Origin: Beijerinckiaceae bacterium
Lineage (GTDB): Bacteria > Pseudomonadota > Alphaproteobacteria > Rhizobiales > Beijerinckiaceae
Direction of reading: 5' to 3'
Assembly: GCA_947453205.1 (NCBI GenBank)
Contig: CANGFT010000018.1
Coordinates: forward strand, 1 to 64,000
DNA length: 64,000 nucleotides
Shown here: in pieces, positions 16,235 through 23,838 of the stretch
Numbering within the stretch: the first letter of the stretch is position 1
Layout: every line of letters begins with the position of its first letter
Notes under the pieces: generated by a model
Told to the model about the DNA's origin: nothing
Seen by the model: the letters and a program-made list of their open reading frames with translations, nothing else
Databases searched by the model: none
Program-made: the position numbers and the translations under genes

Positions 16235-17023
16235 TCAGAAGCCCGGCGGCAGGGGGGCCTTGAGCCAGGTCTGGGACAGCTTTTCAGATTCGCCGCTGGC
16301 GCGGGCCTTGGCGATGATCTCGTTGACCCTGGCCAGCAGCTTCGGCTCATCCTTGTTCACGCCGATGAAGCAGGGGCTGTCCTTGATGACGAATTTGAGA
16401 TCGGGCGCGCGGGCCGCGCTGCGGTCGGCGATCACGGCGGCCACCGCATTGCCGGAGGTGAAGATATCCACCTGACCGGAGATATAGGCGGCGACCGTCG
16501 CGTTATTGTCCTCATAGCGTTTGATCGTCACATCGGCAGGCGCGATCTTCGACAATTCCTGCTCTTCCAGCGCCCCGCGCGTGGCGCCGACCGTCTTGCC
16601 GGAGAGCTGCTCGGGCTTGCTGACCGCCACCGACTTGAGGCCGAAGACGCCCATGAAGAAGGGCGCATAGGCGGCGGTGAAATCAATGACCTTTTCCCGG
16701 TCAGGATTTTTGCCGAGGGTCGAGATGACGAGGTCGACCTTCTTGGATTGGAGATAGGGGATCCGGTTGGCGCTGGACACGGCGACCAATTCGGTGCGCA
16801 CGCCAAGCTCCCTGCCGATCAGTTTGGCCATGTCGATGTCGAGGCCCTGGGGCTGCATGTCGCTGCCGATGGCGCCGAAGGGCGGATAATCCGTCGGCAC
16901 GGCGATGCGGATGACCTTGGCCGCGAGGATGTCATCCAACGCTTCGGCGCTGGCGGAGCCTGTGAAGGACGAGAGCGCGAAGGCGCCGACAAGCATGGCC
17001 TGAAAAACACGACGGCGGATCAT
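16235..17023 (-). CDS. polar amino-acid ABC transporter, periplasmic binding protein
   Basis: A 262-residue family 3 solute-binding protein. A signal peptide (RRRVFQAMLVGAFALSS, cleavage near SASA) is followed by IRIAVPTDYPPFGAI, DIDMAKLIGRELG, VDLVISTLGKNPDREKVIDFT and other family 3 landmarks. It should capture a polar or charged amino acid, or a derivative, in the periplasm. ATG 17023 is preferred over an earlier in-frame start because it directly precedes the signal peptide and follows GGAGC. It is the first gene of the operon. The divergent deacetylase gene suggests the ligand could be an N-acylated or arginine-related amino acid, which is inference only. Confidence 0.9.
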   Translation of the reverse strand: MIRRRVFQAMLVGAFALSSFTGSASAEALDDILAAKVIRIAVPTDYPPFGAIGSDMQPQGLDIDMAKLIGRELGVRTELVAVSSANRIPYLQSKKVDLVISTLGKNPDREKVIDFTAAYAPFFMGVFGLKSVAVSKPEQLSGKTVGATRGALEEQELSKIAPADVTIKRYEDNNATVAAYISGQVDIFTSGNAVAAVIADRSAARAPDLKFVIKDSPCFIGVNKDEPKLLARVNEIIAKARASGESEKLSQTWLKAPLPPGF

Positions 17024-17056
17024 GGAGCGGCTCCTGTCTGACACAAGGGAAGATAA

Positions 17057-17069
17057 CTTAACAGTTAAG
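17057..17069. promoter_or_regulatory. palindrome CTTAAC-A-GTTAAG upstream of the amino-acid ABC operon
   Basis: A perfect inverted repeat with 6-base arms about one central A, 34 bases before the binding-protein start and 149 bases before the divergent deacetylase. Size and position fit a repressor or activator half-site pair. The regulator is unknown. Confidence 0.4.
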
Positions 17070-17217
17070 GTTTGCATGCCGAGCTCGTGTTTGCAATTCC
17101 TAACTTTCCAATGCGAAAATTATGCTCGCATTGCCGCAACATTACGCCATCTGCAGCATGATTCAGCAGGACGCGCAGGGGTTCGATCCTATATCCGTAA
17201 TCCGAAAGGTGAAGGGA

Positions 17218-18393
17218 ATGCAGACTGATTCCGTTCAAGACCGCATCAAGGGAATTCTCGCGGAACTCGTGGCTTTCGACACCGTGAGCCACAAGACGAA
17301 TTTGCCGCTGATCGCCTATATTGAGGCCTATCTCGCAAATCTGGGCGTTGTCTGCGAACGCCTGCCGGATGAAACCGGCCAGAAGGCCTCGCTCTTCGCC
17401 ACCATCGGCCCGCCCGACAAAAGCGGTTATATCCTTTCAGGCCATACGGATGTGGTGCCCGTGGAGGGGCAGGTCTGGACCAGCGATCCCTTCACCCTGG
17501 TCGAGCGCGACGGGCGCCTCTACGGGCGCGGCGCCTGCGACATGAAAGGCTTTGTCGCGGCCTGTCTGGCGCAGGCCCCGCACATGGCGGCGGCGTCGTT
17601 GCGCACGCCCATCCACTTTGCTTTTTCTTACGATGAGGAGACCGGCTGCACTGGCGTGCGGCCGATGATCGAACGGCTCGCGGGCAAACCCGTCAAGCCG
17701 CTGGGCTGCTTTGTCGGCGAGCCGACCTCGGGGGATGTGGTGGTGGGCCACAAGGCCAAGCACGCCGTGCGCGCCAGCCTGCGGGGAAAGACCTGTCATT
17801 CCGCCCTTGCCCCCCATGGCGTCAACGCGGTGGAATATGCCGCCGACCTGATCCTTCTGGTGCGCGAGACGGCGAGGGATCTGGCGACCCATGGCCCGCG
17901 CGATCCCGCCTATGAAATTCCCTTCACCACGGCGCTCACCAGCGTGGCGCATGGCGGACGGGCGCTGAACATCGTGCCCGACCTCTGCCAGCTGGAGATG
18001 GAGATCCGGGCCATCGGCGCGCAGGATCCAAGGGCCCTCATGGCGGGGATCATGGCGCGCGCCCAGAACGAAATCGCCGCCGGGATGCGCCGGATCGACC
18101 CGTCCTGCGGGATCGATTTTGAAGAGATTCAGTCCTATCCGGGGCTTGAGACCGACCCGCAGGCGCCTCTGGTGACCCTGGCGAAGCGGCTGGCCGGCCG
18201 CAACGGCCACAGCAAGGTGGCCTATGGAACAGAAGCGGGCCTGTTCACCGCCATGGCCGGCATACCCGCGGTCGTCATCGGTCCGGGCTCCATCGAACAG
18301 GCGCACAAGGCCGACGAATTCATCGCCATCAGCGAACTGGCCGCCTGCAGCCAATTCCTGAGCCGTCTCATCGCCCATTGCGCCGGCCCTTGA
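17218..18393 (+). CDS. argE: ArgE/DapE-family deacylase (probable acetylornithine deacetylase)
   Basis: A 391-residue M20-family metallohydrolase. Metal-binding landmarks are SGHTDVVP (His and Asp), GACDMKG, YDEETGCTG (catalytic and metal Glu pair) and GEPTSGDVVVGHKAKH, with a lid/dimerisation domain in the middle and a final His in IEQAHKADEF. The sequence is closest in style to ArgE, which releases acetate from N-acetylornithine in arginine synthesis. Related enzymes deacylate other N-acyl amino acids, so specificity is not certain. ATG 17218 follows GAAGGGA. It is divergent from an amino-acid importer and overlaps or abuts the metallophosphoesterase gene. Confidence 0.85.
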   Translation: MQTDSVQDRIKGILAELVAFDTVSHKTNLPLIAYIEAYLANLGVVCERLPDETGQKASLFATIGPPDKSGYILSGHTDVVPVEGQVWTSDPFTLVERDGRLYGRGACDMKGFVAACLAQAPHMAAASLRTPIHFAFSYDEETGCTGVRPMIERLAGKPVKPLGCFVGEPTSGDVVVGHKAKHAVRASLRGKTCHSALAPHGVNAVEYAADLILLVRETARDLATHGPRDPAYEIPFTTALTSVAHGGRALNIVPDLCQLEMEIRAIGAQDPRALMAGIMARAQNEIAAGMRRIDPSCGIDFEEIQSYPGLETDPQAPLVTLAKRLAGRNGHSKVAYGTEAGLFTAMAGIPAVVIGPGSIEQAHKADEFIAISELAACSQFLSRLIAHCAGP

Positions 18394-18425
18394 CGGGACA
18401 GCCGCGACCGGCGACACAACCTCCC

Positions 18426-19316
18426 GTGACCGGCTTCCTGATCGCCCATCTCTCCGACGCCCATATCGGCCCGCTGCCGAAACCGCAGGCGCATGAACTG
18501 ATGGGCAAACGCCTGACCGGCTACATCAACTGGAAACGCCGCGACCGCATCCATGACATGGATGTGCTCGCAAGGCTGGTCGCCGACATGCGCGCCCACA
18601 AGCCCGATCACATCATGATGACGGGCGATGTGCTCAACATCGGCCTGCCCGCCGAGTTTCCGCTGGCGGCGGCATGGCTTCGGACCCTCGGCGATCCCCA
18701 TGACGTGAGCTTCGTGCCGGGCAATCATGACGCCTATGTGCGCAGCTCCATGCCCTGGCTGCTGCGCAGCTTCGCGCCCTGGACCACCTCGGACGGCGGG
18801 CATGAGACGAGCTATCCCTATCTGCGCATACGCGGGAACATCGCCTTCATCGGCGTCTCCTCAGGGGTGCCGACGCCCTTCTTCATCGCCTCGGGCAAGA
18901 TGGGCAGGCCCCAGCGTCAGGCCTTGACGCAGATGCTCGATGAGACGCGCGCCCGCGGCCTCATGCGCGTGGTGATGATCCACCACCCCCCATACCGCAC
19001 CGGCGCCAGCATGGGGCGCGGACTGATGGATGCGCGCTCGTTTGAGCGGATCATCGCACGGCATGGCGCCGAACTCGTCGTCCACGGCCACAATCACCGC
19101 GCCTCGGTGAACCATCTGAGCAGCCCCGGCGGCGCGACGCCGGTCGTGGGCGTGGCCTCGGCCTCCGCTGTGCCTGGCACGCCGCGACATCGCGCGGCCT
19201 ATCACCTCTTCAAGGTGACGCAGGCCGAGGCCGGCTGGCGCATCGAGGCCCATGCGCGCGGCATCCTGCCGGGAACCCGCGAGATCGGCGACCTCGGGCC
19301 TGTGGCGCTGGGGTGA
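18426..19316 (+). CDS. metallophosphoesterase (calcineurin-like)
   Basis: A 296-residue calcineurin-like phosphoesterase. The dinuclear metal motifs are in the right order: HLSDAHIG (DxH), TGDVLN (GD), VPGNHDAY (GNHD), IHHPP and HGHNH. Such proteins act on cyclic nucleotides, phospholipids or UDP-sugar lipids; the substrate is unknown. The start is uncertain. GTG 18426 gives the usual short N-terminus before the first motif. An upstream TTG at 18378 would overlap the deacylase stop by 16 bases. It is probably co-transcribed with the deacylase. Confidence 0.85.
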   Translation: MTGFLIAHLSDAHIGPLPKPQAHELMGKRLTGYINWKRRDRIHDMDVLARLVADMRAHKPDHIMMTGDVLNIGLPAEFPLAAAWLRTLGDPHDVSFVPGNHDAYVRSSMPWLLRSFAPWTTSDGGHETSYPYLRIRGNIAFIGVSSGVPTPFFIASGKMGRPQRQALTQMLDETRARGLMRVVMIHHPPYRTGASMGRGLMDARSFERIIARHGAELVVHGHNHRASVNHLSSPGGATPVVGVASASAVPGTPRHRAAYHLFKVTQAEAGWRIEAHARGILPGTREIGDLGPVALG

Positions 19317-19323
19317 ATCAGTC

Positions 19324-19743
19324 CTAATCGACCCAGGGATTGATTACGACGACGCCACAGCTTTTGTAGTCGCCTGTGTTGCGCGTGGCCACGCTCGCCC
19401 CATGCGCGCGAGCGATTGCTGCAATCTGGCAATCGAACTGGCTGATGGGCAGCCCAATGGTGCGACGCTCAGCGGCGATGGCGGCATAGGCGCACGCAGC
19501 TTTGCTATCGAAAGGCAGGATGCGGTCAGCAAAGTCTTCTTTCAGCATTTCCTCGATGGTTGCGCCAAGCACGGTGCGGCGGCGACCAGCGGGAAGAATA
19601 GCCACGCCACGTCGCAGTTCAGCTTCACCTACCGACGTGAAGTAAACGCTTGAGCCATCCTGTGCGGCGAGCCAAGCCTCGACCTGTGGCGCAGGCGATG
19701 GCCTGAGAAGTTCCGAAAGCACGTTCGTGTCGAGAATGATCAT
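19324..19743 (-). CDS. fitB: FitB/VapC-type PIN-domain toxin
   Basis: A 139-residue PIN-domain ribonuclease of the FitB branch of VapC toxins. The catalytic acids are visible in ILDTNVLSELLR, in a GEAELRRGVA segment, in SQFDCQIAAIA and in ATRNTGDY. The toxin is expected to cleave RNA when not held by its antitoxin. It overlaps the upstream antitoxin gene by 4 bases (ATGA), which favours coupled translation. All active-site acids are present, so it is probably functional, unlike the vapC remnant at 6.2 kb. Confidence 0.9.
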   Translation of the reverse strand: MIILDTNVLSELLRPSPAPQVEAWLAAQDGSSVYFTSVGEAELRRGVAILPAGRRRTVLGATIEEMLKEDFADRILPFDSKAACAYAAIAAERRTIGLPISQFDCQIAAIARAHGASVATRNTGDYKSCGVVVINPWVD

Positions 19744-19994
19744 GCGCGTCTGGCCGTGAAGCGCGGCGGCTCAGGCATCGGCTCCCGCGGCGGCAGATCA
19801 AGCTCCACGCCGCCGATGGAGGCGATTCGTGATCGGATGGACGCAGCAAGATTACGCGGTGGCGGCGCCTCCACAACTACCGCCCGGAGGATATGCCGCG
19901 CCTCTTCTTCCATCGAACGCCCATGCCCGGCGGCACGCACGCGCAGGCGGTGCTTCAAATCATCGTCAAGGTTGCGGATTGTGATGCTTGCCAT
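19740..19994 (-). CDS. fitA: FitA-type ribbon-helix-helix antitoxin
   Basis: An 84-residue antitoxin. The N-terminal ribbon-helix-helix domain is MASITIRNLDDDLKHRLRVR to MEEEARHILR, used for DNA binding. The proline-rich C-terminal tail (PREPMPEPPRF) is the part that typically wraps the toxin. ATG 19994 is preceded by AAGGAG. It is the first gene of the pair and should autoregulate through the palindromes at 20024-20058. Confidence 0.9.
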   Translation of the reverse strand: MASITIRNLDDDLKHRLRVRAAGHGRSMEEEARHILRAVVVEAPPPRNLAASIRSRIASIGGVELDLPPREPMPEPPRFTARRA

Positions 19995-20023
19995 AGCACG
20001 CGCTCCTTGCTTTTCATCGCCAT

Positions 20024-20058
20024 ATTAAGCACTGATCTCAGTGCAATCAATGCTTAAT
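20024..20058 (-). promoter_or_regulatory. nested palindromic operator of the fitAB pair
   Basis: A perfect inner palindrome GCACTGA-TC-TCAGTGC (20029-20044) lies within an outer repeat ATTAAGC (20024-20030) / GCTTAAT (20052-20058). The cluster sits 30-64 bases before the antitoxin start. That is where a FitA-FitB complex would bind to repress its own promoter. Confidence 0.65.
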
Positions 20059-20124
20059 CTTTTAATGGATGATAGAGCAGCTCGCGCCGCTAGTCGGGCG
20101 CGCAACGAGGCTGGGCTGAGCGGC

Positions 20125-21084
20125 CTACTTCACGATCTGGATGAGCGTCGCGAGCTGCTCTTTCGTGAGGGGCGCCGCGAGAAACTTCTGCCGCACCGCG
20201 CCGTCCATCAGCTTGTCGAGGCCGGTGATCGTGTCGAAATCGCGCGCGGCCTTGGGCTGGAAGTCGAAAGCCGCCTTGCGGGCGAACTCCACGGGCACGC
20301 CGATGTTGGCCGCCCACATGTCGATGGCCCTGGGGTCCGCATACATCCACTCGAGGGTCTCGCGATAGGCCTTCACATAGCGGGCCAGCGCCTCTTTTCG
20401 CTCTGTCATGACCCTGACGCTGGCGATGTCGACGCGCACGGTCTGGTCGCGCAGGGAGGGCGCGTCATTGCCGGTGGCGACGATGCGGATCTTGCCCTCG
20501 GCGATCTCCTTGAGGCCGAAGGGGGGCGCCGCCCATCCCAGATCGATCTGGCCGGACATGACCTGCGTGAGCGTGCTCGCCTGATCGCCTGCGGCGAGCA
20601 GCTTCATCTTCGCGCCCGTCTCCTCCACAAGCGCCACCGCGATGGTGTTGCTGCTCGACCCATTGCTGGAGAAGCCGAGGATGTTCTTCTCGGTACCGTC
20701 CTTCAGGGTCTTGATGGGATTGTCGGCGCGGGCGTACCAGTAGAGATCGCTGGCGCCGGTGAAGTTCGAGCCGATGATGCGCACGGGCGCACCCTTGGCG
20801 AAGGCGCCCATGACGCCGGTCGTGCCGACCGCGATGCTCAGATCAGCGGAGCCGGAGATCACGGCCTGAAGGCTCTCGCCCGCGCCCGCCGTGGCGTAAT
20901 ATTCGACGTTGATCCCGTGCTTCCTGAAGATGCCCGCCTGCTGGCCAAGGCGCGGCGCCTCAGCCGCCCAGAGGCCGAAGCCGCCTATGGCGATCTTGAA
21001 AGTGTCGAGCTGCTGGGCAAGAGCGCCTGTCGAACAGGCCAGAAGACTGATCGCGCCTGCAAGGGCGCCGAAAATGGCTCGCAT
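20125..21084 (-). CDS. orphan ABC-type substrate-binding protein (NrtA/SsuA/TauA-like)
   Basis: A 319-residue periplasmic binding protein with a signal peptide (cleavage near GALAQQ). It has the nitrate/sulfonate/taurine family layout: FKIAIGGFGLWAAEAPRLGQQAGIF, then GSADLSIAVGTTGVMGAFAKGAPVRIIG and an LGWAAPPFGLKE segment. Relatives bind sulfonates, thiamine precursors or aromatic acids. No permease or ATPase gene is adjacent, so its transporter partner must be elsewhere. ATG 21084 follows GGGAGG. The gene is isolated between the toxin-antitoxin operator and the Tim44-like gene. Confidence 0.85.
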   Translation of the reverse strand: MRAIFGALAGAISLLACSTGALAQQLDTFKIAIGGFGLWAAEAPRLGQQAGIFRKHGINVEYYATAGAGESLQAVISGSADLSIAVGTTGVMGAFAKGAPVRIIGSNFTGASDLYWYARADNPIKTLKDGTEKNILGFSSNGSSSNTIAVALVEETGAKMKLLAAGDQASTLTQVMSGQIDLGWAAPPFGLKEIAEGKIRIVATGNDAPSLRDQTVRVDIASVRVMTERKEALARYVKAYRETLEWMYADPRAIDMWAANIGVPVEFARKAAFDFQPKAARDFDTITGLDKLMDGAVRQKFLAAPLTKEQLATLIQIVK

Positions 21085-21136
21085 CTCATCCTCCCGTCGC
21101 CGGCTTCAGCGCCGGTCATGGAGCGATGATGGCGCA

Positions 21137-21166
21137 GAGCGGCGAGGTTGAAAAGCCTCGCCGCTC
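21137..21166 (-). terminator. hairpin after the Tim44-like gene
   Basis: An 11-bp perfect stem GAGCGGCGAGG/CCTCGCCGCTC (21137-21147 with 21156-21166) with an 8-base loop begins 7 bases past the stop of the minus-strand Tim44-like gene. There is no T run after it, but its position suits a terminator or mRNA 3' stabiliser. Confidence 0.55.
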
Positions 21167-21173
21167 CGAATTG

Positions 21174-22181
21174 TCAGGACGCCTGCTGGATGGCGGAGAG
21201 CTTCCAGTCCTGCGGGCCGGCGCCCGCCGGACGCAGGAAGGTCCAGACCTCGACGGCCTGCTGGGGCGCAGACGCATCGCCAGAGACGATGCGGCCGGAG
21301 GCGCGATCCTGCATGACGTCGATGAGCGCGAAGCGCATGGCGACCGAGGCATATTCCTCGCCGCCCTCGCGCCAGGCCTCGGAGAGGTCGCCCTGCAGCA
21401 GCTTCACGCCGGAGATCCTGTTGACGACGCCCTTGCGGGCGTGTTCGGCGATCTCCTGCGAGAAATAGGCGACCATTTCGGGCGTGGCCAGAGCGCGCAG
21501 GCGGTCGATGTTCTCGTCGCTATAGGCGCTCTGGGACTCGCCCAGCAGGCGCTCGAAGGCGTTGAAATCCGAGTCCTGCAGCTGGATCGGCGCCGTCACG
21601 GGGGCCTGGGGCTGCTGGGGCGCAGCGCCGCCGCCAAAACCGCCGAAGCCGCCCTGCGGGCCGGGCGCAGGGCCGCCCTGATAAGCCGAACGCTCCGAAA
21701 CGCCCGCCATGGCCGGGCGGTTGCGGTTGGCGAACCAGCTCATGGCGAAGCGCACCACGAAGAAGAGCAGCGCGAGCTGCAGCACGAGGCCGAGGATCGA
21801 GCCGAGGTCGCCAAGGCCGCCCGTCATGCCATGGCCGAAGAGCATGCCGACAAGGCCAGCGCCAAGCAGGCCGGCCATGAGGCCGCCGCCAAAGCCGCCG
21901 AACATGCCGCTGCGGGCGGGAGCGGCGGCGGCGGCGCTGGCGGCCGGGCTATGCGCCGGCTGCTGGGTCATGGAGCGCTCCATGGGCGCAGCCGAATGGG
22001 GCGCCGTCGAGGTCGCAGGGGGCGCCGAGAAGGTCTTGGAGCCGCGGCTGCCAGCGCTCGACCCATTGCCGAGGCGCGCCTCAGCCACCGCAGGAGCCAA
22101 CGCCAGAAGCGCGGCGAGCCCCAGAGCGAGGAAACCGTTACGCGAGACCACCCTGTTCAGAAAAAGCGAGATCGAGGACAT
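21174..22181 (-). CDS. Tim44-like domain membrane protein
   Basis: A 335-residue protein with a signal-like N-terminal helix (FLALGLAALLALAPAVAEA). A low-complexity Ser/Ala/Pro stretch follows, then a Gly-rich hydrophobic block (FGGGLMAGLLGAGLVGMLFG and ILGLVLQLALLFFVVRF) that is probably one or two membrane helices. The C-terminal half (about 200-330) is a Tim44-like domain: DFNAFERLLGESQSAYSDEN, VAYFSQEIAEHARKG and VEVWTFLRP. In mitochondria Tim44 tethers import motor parts; bacterial proteins with this domain are linked to membrane complexes of unknown role. ATG 22181 follows AGAAGG. The frame is open upstream but resembles nothing. Confidence 0.85.
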   Translation of the reverse strand: MSSISLFLNRVVSRNGFLALGLAALLALAPAVAEARLGNGSSAGSRGSKTFSAPPATSTAPHSAAPMERSMTQQPAHSPAASAAAAAPARSGMFGGFGGGLMAGLLGAGLVGMLFGHGMTGGLGDLGSILGLVLQLALLFFVVRFAMSWFANRNRPAMAGVSERSAYQGGPAPGPQGGFGGFGGGAAPQQPQAPVTAPIQLQDSDFNAFERLLGESQSAYSDENIDRLRALATPEMVAYFSQEIAEHARKGVVNRISGVKLLQGDLSEAWREGGEEYASVAMRFALIDVMQDRASGRIVSGDASAPQQAVEVWTFLRPAGAGPQDWKLSAIQQAS

Positions 22182-22398
22182 TGAATGACCCTTCTTGATC
22201 CGGGCGAAGACCCGTGCAGGCAATATGGGGATGGAGCGAGGGAAATGAAACGAGGCGGAGCCGAATTCATGGCGACTCGCAGGATTGTAAAGGGGAATGG
22301 ACCGCTGGCGAACCGGCAATCGCCTGAATGAACCAGAAGAACTCCTTCGAAACATATCGACCGAGCCGCGACGCCTTCCGCAGAGGGGCGCGCCGGGA

Positions 22399-22450
22399 GA
22401 CCCCAAAAGGCTGACCCGACGATGGGGCCGTCGGGTCAGCCTGCGGGGTC
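22399..22450 (-). ncRNA. strong hairpin; possible 3' end of a small RNA or 5' UTR structure
   Basis: AGGCTGACCCGACG (22408-22421) pairs perfectly with CGTCGGGTCAGCCT (22429-22442) around a 7-base loop. GACCCC/GGGGTC (22399-22404 with 22445-22450) extends it. On the minus strand the stem is followed by TTTT, then GGGGTC. A TATAAT at 22563-22568 on the same strand would give a transcript of roughly 150 bases ending here, containing a C-rich CCCTCCCCTTT stretch that could pair with ribosome sites. The -35 region is poor. The RNA is a hypothesis; the hairpin is certain. Confidence 0.35.
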
Positions 22451-22608
22451 TGAAAAGCATAAGTCAAAGGGGAGGGCTGAAGAGGTCTTGGTCGGAACGG
22501 CTTGATCTTAGCCTTGCCAGAGCCGAAAGCAAGAGTTTTTCATCAGAAAAGAATCAAATGTAATTATAAAGATTGCATTTTCCGCCTGAAGGCTCGAAGC
22601 AATGCCTC

Positions 22609-22624
22609 TTAACCCATTGTTAAC
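22609..22624 (+). promoter_or_regulatory. CtrA-type binding site upstream of the extensin-family gene
   Basis: TTAACCCATTGTTAAC is an exact match to TTAA-N7-TTAAC, the site of the alphaproteobacterial cell-cycle regulator CtrA. It ends 47 bases before the start of the extensin-family gene, overlapping the expected promoter. Confidence 0.6.
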
Positions 22625-22671
22625 CCTGAATTTTGAGCCGCAGTTAAGGCTTTTCGCGCATCACCTTGGGG

Positions 22672-23700
22672 ATGGCGCGACGTGTTCTCTCCCTTGCCCT
22701 GGCGACCGGCCTCGCCCTGCTTCTGGCGGGCTGCGGCCTGTTCAAACGCGAGGAGCGCGCGGCCTGGCGCGGACAGGCGGAGAAGGCCTGCATCGCGCAA
22801 AATCTGGTGACCCCCACCGCCTATGTGCAGCCCGCCAAGGCGATCGACGGACCAGGGCCCTGCGGCCTCGATCATCCCTTCAAGGTGGCGGCGCTGGCCG
22901 AGGCCACGGTGGCCCTGAACGCCATCCAGACCCTTGGCTGCCCCATGACGGCGGCGCTTGATGAATGGCTGCGCGATGTGGTGCAGCCCATCGCGCTCGC
23001 CAGATTCGGCCAGCCTGTGGCCCAGATCGACACGATGGGCGCCTATTCCTGCCGCGCCATCGACGGCCACCGCAGCAACCGCTATTCCGAACACGCCTTC
23101 GGCAACGCGATCGACGTCAGCGTCTTTCGCTTCGCCGATGGCGCCAGCGTGAGCATCGGCCGGGGCTGGACGAAGGGGACTGCGCAGGAGAAGGCCTTTC
23201 TGCGCGAGGTGCAGGCGGGGGCCTGCAATATCTTCACGACCGTGCTGGCGCCGGGATCGGACGCGAACCACAGCGACCACCTGCATCTTGATCTGGCCAT
23301 GCACGGGCGGACCTCCACCGGACCGCGCCGCATCTGCAAGCCCCTGCCCGCGCCGCAACTGCTGCCCGCGCCCCAGCGCCGCGACAATCTGCCCGACGCC
23401 CCCGACATCGACGACGAGATCGATGTGGCCCAGGCGGGCGGGGCGGGCCTGCCCTCGCGCACCGCCATGAGGCTTGAGACCGCGCTGCCGCCAGCCCCGA
23501 TCACGCGGGGGCTCGCGCCGCCGGTGCGCAGCGCCGCTCTGGCGCCCGCGCCCCTCATGCCGGCTCCCGTCATGTCGGCTCCCTCCATGCCCGCTCCCCT
23601 GCCCCCTGCCCCCATTCCCCTGCCCCCGCCCCGCCCGGCCATGCGCGCAGACGGCCTCTTTGCGCTCGACTCCACGGCCACGCTCAGGCCCCGGCGCTGA
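22672..23700 (+). CDS. extensin-family lipoprotein, probable LAS-type peptidoglycan peptidase
   Basis: A 342-residue protein. The lipoprotein signal (LALLLAGC) places it in the envelope. The middle domain (about 40-215) is the extensin-like C-terminal family. It shows the LAS metallopeptidase signature: HAFGNAID with His141 and Asp148 (HxxxxxxD), preceded by S-x-H context, and His203-Leu-His205 (HxH) in SDHLHLD. LAS enzymes such as MepA and VanY cut peptidoglycan peptides. The last 120 residues are proline/alanine-rich with loose MPAP/PPAP repeats, possibly a wall-spanning tail. ATG 22672 is chosen over TTG 22666. A CtrA-type site lies just upstream. Peptidase activity is inferred from motifs. 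Confidence 0.8.
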   Translation: MARRVLSLALATGLALLLAGCGLFKREERAAWRGQAEKACIAQNLVTPTAYVQPAKAIDGPGPCGLDHPFKVAALAEATVALNAIQTLGCPMTAALDEWLRDVVQPIALARFGQPVAQIDTMGAYSCRAIDGHRSNRYSEHAFGNAIDVSVFRFADGASVSIGRGWTKGTAQEKAFLREVQAGACNIFTTVLAPGSDANHSDHLHLDLAMHGRTSTGPRRICKPLPAPQLLPAPQRRDNLPDAPDIDDEIDVAQAGGAGLPSRTAMRLETALPPAPITRGLAPPVRSAALAPAPLMPAPVMSAPSMPAPLPPAPIPLPPPRPAMRADGLFALDSTATLRPRR

Positions 23701-23838
23701 TAAGCTCACGATCCCGTTTGCGCGCCGCATCGCCCGTGCTAAAGGGTGCGCATGATGATCCACCGGCGACGACCCAGTCTTTGATCGACGCGCTTTCCAG
23801 CGCCGCCCGACCCTGCGCGCTCCATCGCCGGAAGATCC

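Larger units (their letters stand above)
22182..22671. other. 490-base non-coding region with hairpin, AT-rich tract and CtrA-type site
   Basis: Between the divergent Tim44-like and extensin-family genes. It contains a long hairpin (22399-22450), an AT-rich tract (about 22530-22580) with a minus-strand TATAAT at 22563-22568, and a perfect TTAA-N7-TTAAC site (22609-22624). A short plus-strand open frame at 22297-22563 has no ribosome site or recognisable sequence and is not called. Confidence 0.6.

Noticed and set aside
14765-17041. A 758-codon plus-strand open frame
   Set aside because: It spans four well-identified genes of the amino-acid ABC operon on the other strand.
22297-22563. An 88-codon plus-strand open frame in the non-coding region
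   Set aside because: It crosses the long hairpin, has no ribosome site and is Arg/Ser-rich without pattern.
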